Origin: Asparagopsis taxiformis
Taxonomy: Eukaryota > Rhodophyta > Florideophyceae > Bonnemaisoniales > Bonnemaisoniaceae
Direction of reading: 5' to 3'
Assembly: GCA_030407315.1 (NCBI GenBank)
Contig: JALQPE010000469.1
Span: 1-64,000, forward strand
DNA length: 64,000 nt
The translations under genes and the position numbers were made by a program. Each line of letters opens with the position of its first letter. Position 1 is the stretch's first letter. This document shows positions 1-9,534 of this stretch, in pieces. The notes under the pieces are model-generated. The model was given only the letters and a program-made list of their open reading frames with translations. It ran no database searches and was not told the origin of the DNA.

Positions 1-1236
1 GAATCTAGAAGTGGCCATAGACGAAAAATGGCCATAATGAGTCAACAAAGGAAATGAATTCCATTGTCGCATTGGTGAGATCGTTTCATCTTTGGGAGAA
101 AGCTGGTTGAATACGAAGCGGCGACTACAAAAGGTTGTGATTGAACTGGTTCTGCGCGATATTTTTGCTCCAATTCTGTATCTATAGGTACCTCAGTGCT
201 GAAAAGAAAGATAGCAGGGATACGCCACATAACTTTTCAACATGTCATGTCTTTCGAGCACATGGGCTTGTATTATTCTTCCTTGAATGAATTCTTACAA
301 TGCACAAACTCCCAAGTCGACGGAATACACATTGCGCTATGCAGATAGTGAATGATAGGCTTTTCCAGATAGATTAGTCCAGGTTTTGTTACCTCACGTT
401 GATGCAACTGCGATTTCAAATCATCTTGGAACAATATGTCATGGAAGTGATATCATGACTGTGAATTCTTGAAAAGAGAGTTTCCGTGAAGCATGGCAAG
501 CATTTTTGTCGAATAAAGTTTCCGTAATGTACAGAGGTGCTTCCATCATTGGAGAAAAAACAATAGACTTCATAACAGATATTTCTTGATTAGTCTCCAG
601 GAATATGAATTCATCCAGTATTGCATGCCCAGCGCTTTGAGGTGGCGGATCTATTCTTCATTTGGCTTCAATAGACCTTTTGTATTGCGCAATGTAGTAG
701 ATAGACCGCCCTGTTTTGACAGAATTCAAGTCTTCAGAGTACCCTTGAGAATGGCTTCGAAAAGATGATATCGATGGATTGGGTGCAGAAGATTCTCGAA
801 GACCAAGGAATAGATGGTACCGCGGAACAAAACTCATTCTGTACATCACTAGTTCACAGTGTACCGTGAAATAACGACAAAATTGACAGTAGAATAAGAT
901 GTCAACGCGATGTATGCACGATGGGCCCGTCAAAATACTGAAAATTCATTTCATGCTCTAGCATCAAATGAATCATTTTCCAACAGCAAGGCAACAATTG
1001 CACTTGTCGGATGATCCTATAGACGTGCTTTATTATACATGCAATACACTAGGAAAGTAATGTTACAATTGGTGTGCTCATATAGGCCGGAAATCCGGTC
1101 GGCGAAGCAACTTTGCTAATGGCGATCAGGCCATGGTCAAAATGTGCCTTACGAGCTGTGTTTTTCTATGATTATGAACGATATGGGTTCAGAGCAATCT
1201 CTCTCAACAACAACAACGGTTTTGTTGGAAAAGAGA
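1..1236. other. Non-plastid-like sequence at left edge, no recognisable gene
   Basis: This stretch is visibly richer in G and C than the rest of the window and lacks its poly-A/T texture and plastid codon use. Its longest open frame is about 91 codons, and none of the short frames resembles a known protein. It runs straight into the C-terminal part of clpC near position 1237, where ClpC similarity starts abruptly at Asp-Glu-Leu-Lys. The residues just upstream in that frame do not resemble the ClpC region that normally precedes this point. It may be nuclear, bacterial or other DNA joined by assembly chimerism, a nuclear insertion boundary, or a real rearrangement. I cannot tell which from sequence alone. 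Confidence 0.6.
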
Positions 1237-1596
1237 GATGAGTTAAAGCAGTATTTTCGTCCAGAGTTTTTAAATCGTCTAGATGAGATAATTGTATTTA
1301 GACAATTAACAAAAGATGAAGTAAGAGAGATTGCTGATATAATGTTAAAAGAGGTATTTGACCGTATTCAGCAACAAGAAATTCAATTAGATGTTACAGA
1401 GAGGTTTAAAAATCGTTTAGTGGATGAAGGTTATAACCCTAATTATGGAGCTCGTCCTTTACGTCGTGCTGTCATGCGATTATTAGAAGATAGTTTAGCA
1501 GAAGAAGTATTGTCAGGGAAAATAAAAGCCGGTGATAGTGCAGTAGTTGATGTAACAGATGATGGCCAAGTCATTGTTCTTTTAGGTGAAAATTAG
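1237..1596 (+). CDS. clpC: ClpC ATPase, C-terminal fragment only
   Basis: ClpC is the HSP100 AAA+ unfoldase of the stromal Clp protease. Only about 119 C-terminal residues are present. They cover the end of the second AAA+ module and the D2-small domain, including the conserved [16 protein letters not shown] block and the YGARPLRR sensor-2 region. The open frame continues upstream to 1144, but residues before Asp at 1237 do not look like ClpC. A full protein would be about 820 residues, so the N domain and first ATPase module are missing. A hairpin followed by T residues lies just downstream. The gene is truncated by the sequence junction, not by the window edge. Confidence 0.85.
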   Translation, partial: DELKQYFRPEFLNRLDEIIVFRQLTKDEVREIADIMLKEVFDRIQQQEIQLDVTERFKNRLVDEGYNPNYGARPLRRAVMRLLEDSLAEEVLSGKIKAGDSAVVDVTDDGQVIVLLGEN

Positions 1597-1638
1597 AAGT
1601 TTTACAAGCTTAGTAAGTATATATAAAGCAATTAAAAT

Positions 1639-1676
1639 AGTGTACAGATTTTTAGTTAGAAAAGTGTACACTTTTT
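1639..1676 (+). terminator. Intrinsic terminator after clpC
   Basis: Arms AGTGTACA (1639-1646) and TGTACACT (1665-1672) form an 8-bp stem with an 18-nt loop and are followed by a T run. The site lies 42 bases after the clpC stop. Confidence 0.6.
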
Positions 1677-1766
1677 ATATGGCTTATTGATTAGTAGATG
1701 TCTCTGAATATTTTCTATTTACTATATTTATCTTAAACATAATCTAGCATTTGTAATTTTGTTTAT

Positions 1767-1839
1767 TGCCAGGAACCAGATTTGAACTGGTGACACGAGG
1801 ATTTTCAGTCCACTGCTCTACCAACTGAGCTATCCCGGC
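1767..1839 (-). tRNA. trnF(gaa): tRNA-Phe (GAA)
   Basis: This is a complete 73-nt cloverleaf on the minus strand. The acceptor stem GCCGGGA pairs with TCCTGGC, the discriminator is A, and the anticodon GAA sits in a CTGAAAA loop. No CCA is encoded. It lies between clpC and dnaB. Confidence 0.95.
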
Positions 1840-1897
1840 TTCTAATATACTCTATCAAAGTCTATATTTTATTTCAACTAATTAAATTAATAATATC

Positions 1898-3703
1898 TTA
1901 TAGACTATTGTTATCTTTAGTTATATACCAAGATGTAAAAGTATTGTTGTGTGGATAAAATAATAAATTGATAGATCCAATTGGTCCATTTCTATTCTTT
2001 GCAATAAAAATATCTAAAATTTTATATTCTGATGATTGTATTGTGTCATCATTTTCATGAGATAGCATCATTACTATGTCAGCATCTTGTTCTATCGAAT
2101 TATGTATAATAATATAATTACAGAGGAATGTTGTATACTCATGCATATGTATATCATATACATCTTGATAGTTTGTTGTGATGATTTGTTGTATATGACT
2201 ATTCTCAAGCATTTTTTTATTATTAGGTAGAGAAGTATATTTTATAATATGACATGTGTATATTAATGTATTTTGTCGTTGCCACTGTTGTTTTTTTAAT
2301 AATTTATGTTGATGTGTGATATTTAGGTTATAGTTAGTTTCTACAGAAAGCTTGAAAGTATATTGAGATAAAAATAAAATTTTATTTGGTACATTAATAG
2401 ATTTATCATTATTTGTATTTGCTCCACTAAAGTTATTTATACTAGGTTGATATGTGTAGTTAATCAAGCTCTTAATATTAATAGAGTTGAATAAATTAAT
2501 TTGTATATAAGAGCTGATTGCAACACAACCACTTTCTCTTAGGTCAGATAATAAAGGTTTTTTATCAATTCGTTTTTCAATATTTCGATTTAATTGAGAT
2601 AAGATAATAATAGGTAAGTCTAAATTCTTTGCAAGAATCTTTAGTTCTCTAGTGATATGACTTAATTCTTGTGCCCGATTCTCATAACTATGATGGTCTA
2701 GTTGAATTAATTGTAAATAGTCAATTATAATTAATTTAAGTTTCTTATTATCTTTAGTGATTAATGTTGCTGTGTTTTTTATATATTCAATTGAGATCTG
2801 AGATTTATCATTGATATATAGTGGTTCTGTTAATAATTGAGCACTGATTTTTTGTATGGTTTTCCACTCTTGGGAGTTGAGTTTACCAGATTTAATAGTT
2901 TGAAGTGGGATTTTTGATGCAATAGCTAAATATTTATGTAATATTTGCATTTTTGACATTTCTAGACTAAATATACATATTCCTGAATTTGTAGAGTTAG
3001 TTAGATTATAAGTTATATTGATTGCTAAAGTTGTTTTTCCAGTAGAAGGCCTACCTGATATGACAATTAAATCACCTGGTGATAATCCATTTAATATTAT
3101 GTCAAGTTCTTTAAAGCCATAGTATATTGTCTGTATGTCTTGATCAAAAATTGTATTGTAATTAGCTGTATTTGATAAAAAGGCTCCTATTGAATCATTT
3201 AAGTTGTCAATATTTTCTTGGTTATTATATTGAGATATGTAATTTAAATATTTTGTTGCTTTATAATATAAACTTTTTGTATGTATATAATTAATATAAC
3301 TAAGTTGAATTATATTGTAGCCATACTGAACTAATAACCTCTTAATATGATTATTTTGAATAATGATGATTAATTGTTCAATATATGATTTCTTTTTTTT
3401 AGATGGGAGAAATAATTGGCTTTGTTTTAGAATATCGATTATTTTTGGAATACCTCCAATTCTATTAAGAATTTGATTTGATGTTAAGATATGAATTAAT
3501 ACAAGTGTATTGATTTTTTTATTTTTAGATAATTCTATAATACTTCTATATATTAGTTGATGAGCTTCAAAGCTAAAAGATTCAGTAGTGAGATTATTGA
3601 GAATATGATTTGTTAAAGATGGGTTTAATAATATGCTGCCAATCAATATTTCTTCTATTAAATAGTTTTGAGGAGGCGGTGTATAGTATGATGAATTATC
3701 CAT
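1898..3703 (-). CDS. dnaB: Replicative DNA helicase DnaB with an in-frame intein
   Basis: DnaB is the hexameric helicase that unwinds plastid DNA at replication forks. The 601-residue precursor has an N-terminal DnaB domain (about 10-110) and a RecA-like ATPase domain with Walker A GRPSTGKT at about 217-224. Walker B is near the IIIDYLQLI segment. After the conserved DLRESG motif, about 143 residues (393-535) interrupt the protein. Sequence then resumes with SIEQDADIVMML, the normal DnaB continuation. Removing the insert leaves about 458 residues, a normal length. The start at 3703 lies in the expected N-terminal context. Transcription runs toward trnF. Function depends on protein splicing of the insert. 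Confidence 0.96.
   Translation of the reverse strand: MDNSSYYTPPPQNYLIEEILIGSILLNPSLTNHILNNLTTESFSFEAHQLIYRSIIELSKNKKINTLVLIHILTSNQILNRIGGIPKIIDILKQSQLFLPSKKKKSYIEQLIIIIQNNHIKRLLVQYGYNIIQLSYINYIHTKSLYYKATKYLNYISQYNNQENIDNLNDSIGAFLSNTANYNTIFDQDIQTIYYGFKELDIILNGLSPGDLIVISGRPSTGKTTLAINITYNLTNSTNSGICIFSLEMSKMQILHKYLAIASKIPLQTIKSGKLNSQEWKTIQKISAQLLTEPLYINDKSQISIEYIKNTATLITKDNKKLKLIIIDYLQLIQLDHHSYENRAQELSHITRELKILAKNLDLPIIILSQLNRNIEKRIDKKPLLSDLRESGCVAISSYIQINLFNSINIKSLINYTYQPSINNFSGANTNNDKSINVPNKILFLSQYTFKLSVETNYNLNITHQHKLLKKQQWQRQNTLIYTCHIIKYTSLPNNKKMLENSHIQQIITTNYQDVYDIHMHEYTTFLCNYIIIHNSIEQDADIVMMLSHENDDTIQSSEYKILDIFIAKNRNGPIGSINLLFYPHNNTFTSWYITKDNNSL
2099..2527 (-). other. DnaB mini-intein (protein-splicing element)
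   Basis: This is the coding segment for residues 393-535 of the DnaB precursor. It starts with Cys, ends with the His-Asn pair typical of inteins, and is followed by Ser as the +1 extein residue. It sits between DLRESG and SIEQDAD, the same position as the Ssp DnaB intein of Synechocystis. A plausible block B lies near THQHKLL (about residues 71-77 of the insert). At about 143 residues it has no room for the usual homing endonuclease domain, so it is a mini-intein. It should splice itself out after translation. Confidence 0.93.
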
Positions 3704-3772
3704 TATTAGGATTATATTTATTATATGAAGAAAGTATATATAATTTTTTTGATTTACAAAAGTGAAATAAGG

Positions 3773-3816
3773 TAAAAATGCATTTATCTAAATCCATCTT
3801 TTTTATATAAATGCAT
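3773..3816 (-). terminator. Terminator downstream of rpl9
   Basis: A 10-bp inverted repeat (3778-3787 with 3807-3816, core ATAAATGCAT) lies 20 bases past the rpl9 stop. Read on the minus strand, it is followed by five T residues. This fits a Rho-independent terminator between rpl9 and dnaB. Confidence 0.55.
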
Positions 3817-3836
3817 GATAATTTATGTATAATTAC

Positions 3837-4307
3837 TTATATATTTATATTATCAGGTAATATTTGCAATTTGAGTTTAACATGAATATTCTCAATTATT
3901 TTAATATCTATTGTGTATATACCCACTTCTTTGATTATAGGTATTGTAATTTGTTTTTTATCTAATGTTTCTCCTGTAATATTAAATATATAATTAATTA
4001 TATCTTTTTCACTGACGCTTCCAAAAATATGTTTCTGGTCTCCTACTTTTTTCTTAATACTAATTTTAGGTATTTGCTCTAAATGATTTTTTGTTTTGTA
4101 AGCTTGATTTTCTAAATCTTTTAATTGATTTAGTTGAATTTGTTTTAGCATATTGATATGCTTAATTTTGCCTGGAGTTGCTATATCAACTATGCCCTTA
4201 GGAAGAAGGTAGTTTAATACATATCCTAAGCGTGCTTTAGTAATTGTACCTGGTTCTCCTAAGTTAGGTATATTTTTTTTTATGATAATAGGAATGTCTT
4301 GCTTCAT
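3837..4307 (-). CDS. rpl9: 50S ribosomal protein L9
   Basis: L9 is a large-subunit ribosomal protein with two globular domains joined by a long helix, and it binds 23S rRNA near the L1 stalk. At 156 residues it has normal length. The N-terminal domain carries the family signature around NIPNLGEPGTITKARLGY and a YLLPKG motif. A charged linker helix spans roughly residues 50-80, and the C-terminal domain (about 85-150) ends in a typical beta-rich segment. It lies upstream of dnaB in the same orientation, separated by a likely terminator hairpin. The product is confident. Confidence 0.95.
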   Translation of the reverse strand: MKQDIPIIIKKNIPNLGEPGTITKARLGYVLNYLLPKGIVDIATPGKIKHINMLKQIQLNQLKDLENQAYKTKNHLEQIPKISIKKKVGDQKHIFGSVSEKDIINYIFNITGETLDKKQITIPIIKEVGIYTIDIKIIENIHVKLKLQILPDNINI

Positions 4308-4398
4308 AATGTATTAATTTAGTGTACTATATAGAGTTTGTAAAAATCATTATATATAATATTATGATATAATCATAGTTTATGGTTTTGTGTATTTT

Positions 4399-4486
4399 GG
4401 AAAGGTGGCTGAGTGGCTGAAAGCATAGTATTGGAAATACTATTTAAGAATCAATCTTAACAAGGGTTCGAATCCCTTTCTTTCCT
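4399..4486 (+). tRNA. trnS(gga): tRNA-Ser (GGA)
   Basis: This class II tRNA is about 88 nt and has a long variable arm. The acceptor GGAAAGG pairs with TCTTTCC, and the anticodon GGA lies in a TTGGAAA loop. Its 3' end abuts the rhodanese ORF stop on the other strand. Confidence 0.93.
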
Positions 4487-5585
4487 TACTTAGATAAATA
4501 TCTTATACCATTTTCTAATCGATAATGAATAATTTGATATTTGGTTAATATTAGAGAAGCAAGAATAGATCTTGAGTTATCACTACAGTAAATAATAATC
4601 ATCTTATTTAGGGCTTGTTTTTTTATAAATGGAATTTTTGTATAACTTGTTAGTTGCTTAATAGGAATATTAATAGCATTCTGAATATGTTGTAGTTGAA
4701 ATTCAATGTTTTGTCTAACGTCTATAATAAGCATTTTCTCTTATTGTTGAATAAGTATTGCTTAAAATCTTTTATTGAAAGATTATGTGATGAATCTGGT
4801 AGAAATTTATAATTACTTATTAATAAATTTGTTTTTTTATTTGATCGAATTTTTATTTTTTTGAAGTCTATTGTTAGAGCATTATATATTAATAAATATC
4901 CACTTAATATTTCTCCACTTCCAGTGATAATTTTGATTGCTTCAGTTGCTTGTATAAGACCTATAATACCAGGTAATATTCCTAATACACCAATCTCATT
5001 ACATGTATGTGGGTTTAGTTGTAGAGATTTAGGATATAAATCTGAATATGTAATACCATTTTTATAATTAAATACGCTAATTTGTCCTTCAAAATTTTGT
5101 ATGGCTCCATATATATGTACTTTATGTAGTTGATAGCATACTTGATCAATAATATAACGAGTAGGAAAATTATCACTTGCATCTAAGATAATGTCATATT
5201 TTTTGAATATATGTATAGCATTATTTTCATTTAATCTTTCTGGATATATGTTTACTTGACATGAAGGATTAATTTTTAGAATTTCCTTTTTTGCACAGAA
5301 TACTTTTAATTGATTTACATTATTTACTTTATATAGTACTTGTCTATGTAAGTTTGACTCAGTTATATAATCATTATCAATAATGCCAATACATCCGATT
5401 CCAGAAGCTGCTAAATATATAATTGCAGAAGATGCTAATCCTCCTGCTCCTATAAATAAAATACTTGCTTGTTTAAGTCTTTTTTGTCCATTTATACCTA
5501 TACTATCTAAACTAAGATGACGGGCGAATAATTTGTATTCTTCTTTAGATAAATATGTATCATAGTTGCGTGGATTTAATGTCAT
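4486..5585 (-). CDS. moeB: MoeB/ThiF-type adenylyltransferase plus rhodanese domain, split by a frame change
   Basis: MoeB/ThiF enzymes adenylate the C-terminal Gly-Gly of ubiquitin-like sulfur carriers such as MoaD or ThiS. The first frame (5585 to 4722, 287 aa) has the nucleotide-binding GAGGLASS motif near residues 46-53 and the DASDNFPTRY segment. The second frame (4734 to 4486, 82 aa) is a rhodanese domain with the active-site loop CSDNSR (Cys50). In other red plastids both parts form one protein of about 380 residues. Here they lie in different frames with a 13-base overlap, joined at a run of four A residues (4734-4737). One extra A would fuse them. The ATG at 4734 could also allow coupled reinitiation. 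The paired CxxC zinc ligands of E. coli MoeB are not visible. Confidence 0.82.
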
Positions 5586-5663
5586 ATATCTATTTTGTTT
5601 TGTATATATCTTGTATTTGCTTAAAGATTATGTCACTATAAACATATATTATTAATTATAATT

Positions 5664-5736
5664 GCGCCTTTAGTTCAGTTGGTAGAACGTAGGTTTCCAA
5701 AACCTAGTGTCGAGGGTTCAAGTCCTTCAGGGCGTG
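5664..5736 (+). tRNA. trnW(cca): tRNA-Trp (CCA)
   Basis: This is a 73-nt cloverleaf. The acceptor GCGCCTT pairs with AGGGCGT, the discriminator is G, and the anticodon CCA lies in a TTCCAAA loop. It sits upstream of rpl11, as is common in red plastids. Confidence 0.94.
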
Positions 5737-5892
5737 TAGTAATATTAATTTTTTATTTATAATTAACTATTGGAAAAATTATAAATTGCTCATATAATAA
5801 CAATCATGAAAAGAAATTTATATAATTTGTTTTAGTTGTTTGTTGTATATGATTCTATAAATATTCATATTTATATATTAAATAAAAATCTT

Positions 5893-6318
5893 ATGGTTAA
5901 AAAAATTGTTGGAGTTGTTAAATTAGCTTTAAATGCAGGTAAAGCTACCCCAGCTCCTCCTGTAGGGCCTGCTTTGGGCCAACATGGAGCTAATATTGTG
6001 ATGTTCTGTAAAGAATATAATGCTAGAACAGCTGATAAAGTTGGTTTAGTGATCCCAGTAGAAATTTCTATTTATGAGGATCGTAGTTTTTCTTTTATTT
6101 TAAAAACTCCTCCTGCATCTGTGCTTTTAGCAAAAGCAGTAGGTGTTAATAAGGGGTCAGGTCAACCAAATTTAACTAAAGTTGGATCTATTTCTCAACA
6201 ACAATTGAAAGAAATAGCAGAGATGAAATTACCAGATTTAAATACTCAAGAAATAGAAAAAGCTATGTTGATTGTGAGTGGAACAGCAAAAAACATGGGA
6301 ATTACTATAGATAATTAA
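5893..6318 (+). CDS. rpl11: 50S ribosomal protein L11
   Basis: L11 binds the GTPase-associated region of 23S rRNA and takes part in factor-dependent GTP hydrolysis. The 141-residue product starts [11 protein letters not shown]. It carries the proline-rich N-terminal motif [12 protein letters not shown] and the C-terminal rRNA-binding domain ending in KNMGITID. I chose the ATG at 5893 because it gives the standard L11 N-terminus; the open frame upstream to 5836 adds non-conserved residues. It is the first gene of rpl11-rpl1-rpl12, with rpl1 starting 19 bases after its stop. Confidence 0.97.
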   Translation: MVKKIVGVVKLALNAGKATPAPPVGPALGQHGANIVMFCKEYNARTADKVGLVIPVEISIYEDRSFSFILKTPPASVLLAKAVGVNKGSGQPNLTKVGSISQQQLKEIAEMKLPDLNTQEIEKAMLIVSGTAKNMGITIDN

Positions 6319-6337
6319 TATAGGAGAAACTGGATAA

Positions 6338-7042
6338 ATGCATAAATATTCAAGGCGTTTTAAGCAAATTCTACAAAAGGTAGAAAAAGACACATTGTAT
6401 GATCCTATGGAGGCATTAAAATTATTGCAAACTTTATCTAATGTTAAGTTTGTTGAAACAGTAGAGGCTCATATTGCTCTTGGATTGGATCCTAAATATG
6501 CTGATCAACAATTGCGTGCTACGCTTATTTTACCTAAAGGTACTGGAAAAAAAATCAAAATAGCTGTGGTCACACAAGGTGAAAAAGTATCAGAGGCTTT
6601 ATCTGCAGGTGCAGATATTGTAGGTTCTGAGGATTTAATTAATGAAATTATGAATGGACGTTTAGATTTTGATAAGTTGATTGCTACTCCTGATGTTATG
6701 CCTTTGATAGCAAAATTAGGTAGGGTTTTAGGTCCACGTGGTTTAATGCCGTCTCCTAAAGCAGGTACAGTGACTGTAGATCTTCAAAATGCTATTTATG
6801 AATTTAAGTCTGGTAAAGTTGAATATAAAGTGGATCGTACAGGTATATTGCATGTTCCATTTGGTAAATTAAATTTTACTTCAGATGATTTATATCAAAA
6901 TTTAGTAGCTTTAAAAGAGTCTATTGAAAAGAATCGCCCTTCAGGAGCTAAGGGTAAGTACTGGAAATCAGTTCATTTATCGAGTACAATGGGTCCATCA
7001 ATTACGATTGATATTAATCTTATAAAGAATATGAATGATTAA
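6338..7042 (+). CDS. rpl1: 50S ribosomal protein L1
   Basis: L1 forms the mobile stalk at the E site and in bacteria also represses translation of its own mRNA. The 234-residue protein is full length. It shows the KGTGKK segment, the GSEDLI stretch, the [18 protein letters not shown] signature at about residues 127-144, and a C-terminal SSTMGPSI motif. It is the second gene of rpl11-rpl1-rpl12. A possible ribosome binding site, AGGAGAAA, lies just before the ATG. Confidence 0.97.
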   Translation: MHKYSRRFKQILQKVEKDTLYDPMEALKLLQTLSNVKFVETVEAHIALGLDPKYADQQLRATLILPKGTGKKIKIAVVTQGEKVSEALSAGADIVGSEDLINEIMNGRLDFDKLIATPDVMPLIAKLGRVLGPRGLMPSPKAGTVTVDLQNAIYEFKSGKVEYKVDRTGILHVPFGKLNFTSDDLYQNLVALKESIEKNRPSGAKGKYWKSVHLSSTMGPSITIDINLIKNMND

Positions 7043-7099
7043 TTCAATATTTTAAGGTATGTTTATTTTATTTATTAGTTTATTTGATATTTTATTTTT

Positions 7100-7495
7100 A
7101 TGACTACTAAAATTGAAACTATTATAGAAGATTTAAAGTCGTTAACTTTATTAGAAGCAGCAGAATTAGTTAAAAAAATAGAGGAAGTATTTGATGTTGA
7201 TGCATCAGCAGCTTCTGGTGGTGGTATGGTTATGATGCCTGCCATAGGTGATGCACAAAGTACAGAGAATGTAGATGAGCAAACAGAGTTTGATGTAATG
7301 TTAGAAGAGGTTCCAGCTGCTAAAAAAATAGCTATTTTGAAAGTAGTACGTTCTCTTACAGGTTTAGGTCTGAAGGATGCTAAGGATTTAGTAGAGTCAG
7401 CTCCTAAGGTTTTAAAGGAAGCAATATCTAAAGATGATGCAGAAGAGATGAAAAATAAATTAGAAGAAGCTGGTGCTCAAGTTTCTATTAAATAA
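7100..7495 (+). CDS. rpl12: 50S ribosomal protein L7/L12
   Basis: L7/L12 is the acidic stalk protein, present in several copies per ribosome, that recruits translation factors. The 131-residue product has an N-terminal dimerisation helix region (about 1-35) and a short Ala/Gly/Met-rich hinge. The conserved C-terminal domain contains [20 protein letters not shown]. It is the last gene of the L11-L1-L12 cluster. Its stop codon lies inside the long terminator hairpin shared with petD on the other strand. Confidence 0.96.
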   Translation: MTTKIETIIEDLKSLTLLEAAELVKKIEEVFDVDASAASGGGMVMMPAIGDAQSTENVDEQTEFDVMLEEVPAAKKIAILKVVRSLTGLGLKDAKDLVESAPKVLKEAISKDDAEEMKNKLEEAGAQVSIK

Positions 7496-7552
7496 CTAAT
7501 AAATCACAAGAAGCATAAATCTATGCTTCTTGTGATTTATTAGTTATTTAAT
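7487..7552. terminator. 31-bp perfect hairpin between convergent rpl12 and petD
   Basis: The arms 7487-7517 and 7522-7552 are perfectly complementary over 31 bp, with a 4-nt loop AATC. The left arm includes the rpl12 stop codon, and the right arm ends 5 bases from the petD stop. The structure would terminate or stabilise the 3' ends of transcripts from both directions. Confidence 0.9.
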
Positions 7553-7557
7553 TGAGA

Positions 7558-8040
7558 TTAAAATATACCTAAAGTAATAGCTTTTGATATAGGCATAGTT
7601 GCTCCGATACCTAGCCATATACTAACAAAAGTACCTATTAAAAATACTGTTGTTGCTATAGGTCTACGAAAAGGATTTTGAAATTTATTGATATTTTCAA
7701 TAAATGGAACAGTTATTAAGCCAGCAGGCACTGATGCCATAGATAGTACACCAATTAATTTATTGGGAATTACTCGCAATAGATTGAATGTAGGGAAAAA
7801 ATACCATTCAGGTAGTATTTCTAGTGGTGTTGCAAATGGATTTGCTTTTTCGCCTATGACAGATGGTTCTAAAATGGACAAACCAACATCACATGCAATT
7901 GTGCCTAATATAACTACTGGAAACATATATAGTAAATCATTTGGCCATGCTGGTTCTCCATAGTAATGATGTCCCATTCCTTTAGCCAGTTTAGCACGTA
8001 GTTTAGGATCTGTGAGATCTGGTTTTTTTATAATAGACAT
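7558..8040 (-). CDS. petD: Cytochrome b6f complex subunit IV
   Basis: Subunit IV is the thylakoid b6f subunit that corresponds to the C-terminal half of mitochondrial cytochrome b and helps form the Qo quinol site. The 160-residue protein begins [20 protein letters not shown]. It has three transmembrane helices and carries the PEWYFFP motif of the quinol pocket. It is downstream of petB on the same strand with a 45-base gap, so the two are probably co-transcribed. The 3' end meets rpl12 at a shared hairpin. Confidence 0.98.
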   Translation of the reverse strand: MSIIKKPDLTDPKLRAKLAKGMGHHYYGEPAWPNDLLYMFPVVILGTIACDVGLSILEPSVIGEKANPFATPLEILPEWYFFPTFNLLRVIPNKLIGVLSMASVPAGLITVPFIENINKFQNPFRRPIATTVFLIGTFVSIWLGIGATMPISKAITLGIF

Positions 8041-8085
8041 ATTTTGATTTCCTTATAAGTTATCTAATTATATAGTCGATTCTAG

Positions 8086-8733
8086 TTATAATGGTCCTGA
8101 AATACCTTGTTTCCGAATCATTAGGAAATGCATTAACATAAATACAGCTGTTAGTAGTGGTAAAACAAATGTATGTAAGCTATAAAATCGAGTTAATGTG
8201 CTTTGACCAACGCTGACACTTCCTCTTAAGAGCTCAACTATACTTCCTCCTACTACAGGAATTGCTTCAGGTACTCCGGTTACAATTTTTACCGCCCAAT
8301 ATCCTATCTGATCCCATGGTAATGAATATCCTGTGACTCCAAATGATACGGTTAGTACTGCTAAGATGACACCTGTTACCCATGTTAATTCACGTGGTTT
8401 TTTGAATCCGCCTGTTAAGTATACGCGAAAAATATGTAATATCATCATAAGAACCATCATGCTTGCGGACCATCTATGAATAGACCTAATTAGCCAGCCA
8501 AAGTTAACTTCTGTCATTATATATTCTACAGATGAAAAAGCTTCAGCTACAGTTGGCCGATAATAAAATGTCATTGCAAAGCCACTAGCAACTTGTATTA
8601 AAAATGATGTAAAAACAATACCACCTATACAGTAAAAAATATTCACATGTGGTGGTACATATTTACTCGTTATATCATCTGCAATGGCTTGAATTTCTAG
8701 TCGCTCTTCAAACCAGTCATATACTTTTCCCAT
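8086..8733 (-). CDS. petB: Cytochrome b6
   Basis: Cytochrome b6 is the heme-carrying core of the thylakoid b6f complex and moves electrons between plastoquinol and plastocyanin or cytochrome c6. The 215-residue protein has normal length and four transmembrane helices. Paired His ligands appear in [18 protein letters not shown] and RFYSLHTFV, and a Cys suited to covalent heme ci lies in NIFYCIGG. It starts [15 protein letters not shown] with no intron. petD follows. Confidence 0.98.
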   Translation of the reverse strand: MGKVYDWFEERLEIQAIADDITSKYVPPHVNIFYCIGGIVFTSFLIQVASGFAMTFYYRPTVAEAFSSVEYIMTEVNFGWLIRSIHRWSASMMVLMMILHIFRVYLTGGFKKPRELTWVTGVILAVLTVSFGVTGYSLPWDQIGYWAVKIVTGVPEAIPVVGGSIVELLRGSVSVGQSTLTRFYSLHTFVLPLLTAVFMLMHFLMIRKQGISGPL

Positions 8734-8824
8734 AATATATTGTTATGGTATTATTTAAAATTATTTTACATTTAGACTACTTATGAGCATGGAGTTAGTA
8801 TATTATATATTGTAACATATCTTT

Positions 8825-9493
8825 CTATATATTGAATAAAAAATGACTTAGAGCTAAAGGATTATTAATTTGAATATATTTATTATAAGAATAAGAAATT
8901 AGTTGATTTTTGCATAGTTTACGTAAAATACGGTTTACGGTAATTCTATTACTTCCTACTATTTCACTAATAGTGTGTTGTGAAATTACGAAAGGAATTA
9001 TAATAGAATGTTTATGAATTATACCAAATTCTTCACTTAATGTAAGTAGTAGTTGAATAATTCTATTTTGCATATATTTGTGTATTAATATATTATTCAT
9101 AATTTTATATTTATTAATAGTATTTTGGTATGATGCAATAATATCTAATAGTAGATTTGAATTAATATTATTTTTATTTATACTTAAGTCTTGTAATTGA
9201 AAACTTAAAATAAATGTTGTTTGTAATGCTACAAGTTTATAATAATAAGTACTGTCATTTTTTTGAGTATTTAAGAGCAGATCATAACTATCAAAAACAT
9301 TATTTGTTTGTAGGATAGCTATACATGCCTTTTCATGATTTGTAAATTGTTTCGTGATATATAGTAATCCTTGTAAAATAATAATAGATTGATATTTATG
9401 TGATGTATATTGATAAATAATAGCATCACCTGTTTTTAATTTGTATATGTTGAAAGGTATATGGCATGAAGAAAAATAATAAATCCATTTCAT
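8825..9493 (-). CDS. ntcA: NtcA-like CRP/FNR-family transcription regulator
   Basis: NtcA is the global nitrogen regulator of cyanobacteria, a 2-oxoglutarate-responsive CRP-family activator. Red algal plastids keep a divergent copy. The 222-residue protein has an N-terminal cyclic-nucleotide-like beta barrel (about 10-110), a dimer helix, and a C-terminal winged helix. Its recognition segment VGSNRITVNRILRKL (about 182-196) matches NtcA well. The effector domain is much more diverged. It is divergently oriented from ycf29 with only 41 bases between the two starts, so their promoters must overlap or lie inside the genes. Confidence 0.88.
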   Translation of the reverse strand: MKWIYYFSSCHIPFNIYKLKTGDAIIYQYTSHKYQSIIILQGLLYITKQFTNHEKACIAILQTNNVFDSYDLLLNTQKNDSTYYYKLVALQTTFILSFQLQDLSINKNNINSNLLLDIIASYQNTINKYKIMNNILIHKYMQNRIIQLLLTLSEEFGIIHKHSIIIPFVISQHTISEIVGSNRITVNRILRKLCKNQLISYSYNKYIQINNPLALSHFLFNI

Positions 9494-9534
9494 AATTGTC
9501 TCATTTAAAGATAAATGCCATTATATTATAGTTT

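Noticed and set aside
1..1140. Possible decayed reverse transcriptase or transposon
   Set aside because: I looked for RT, integrase and transposase motifs in all frames and saw none I could defend.
5836..5892. Longer rpl11 start
   Set aside because: The added residues are not conserved; MVKK is the family N-terminus.
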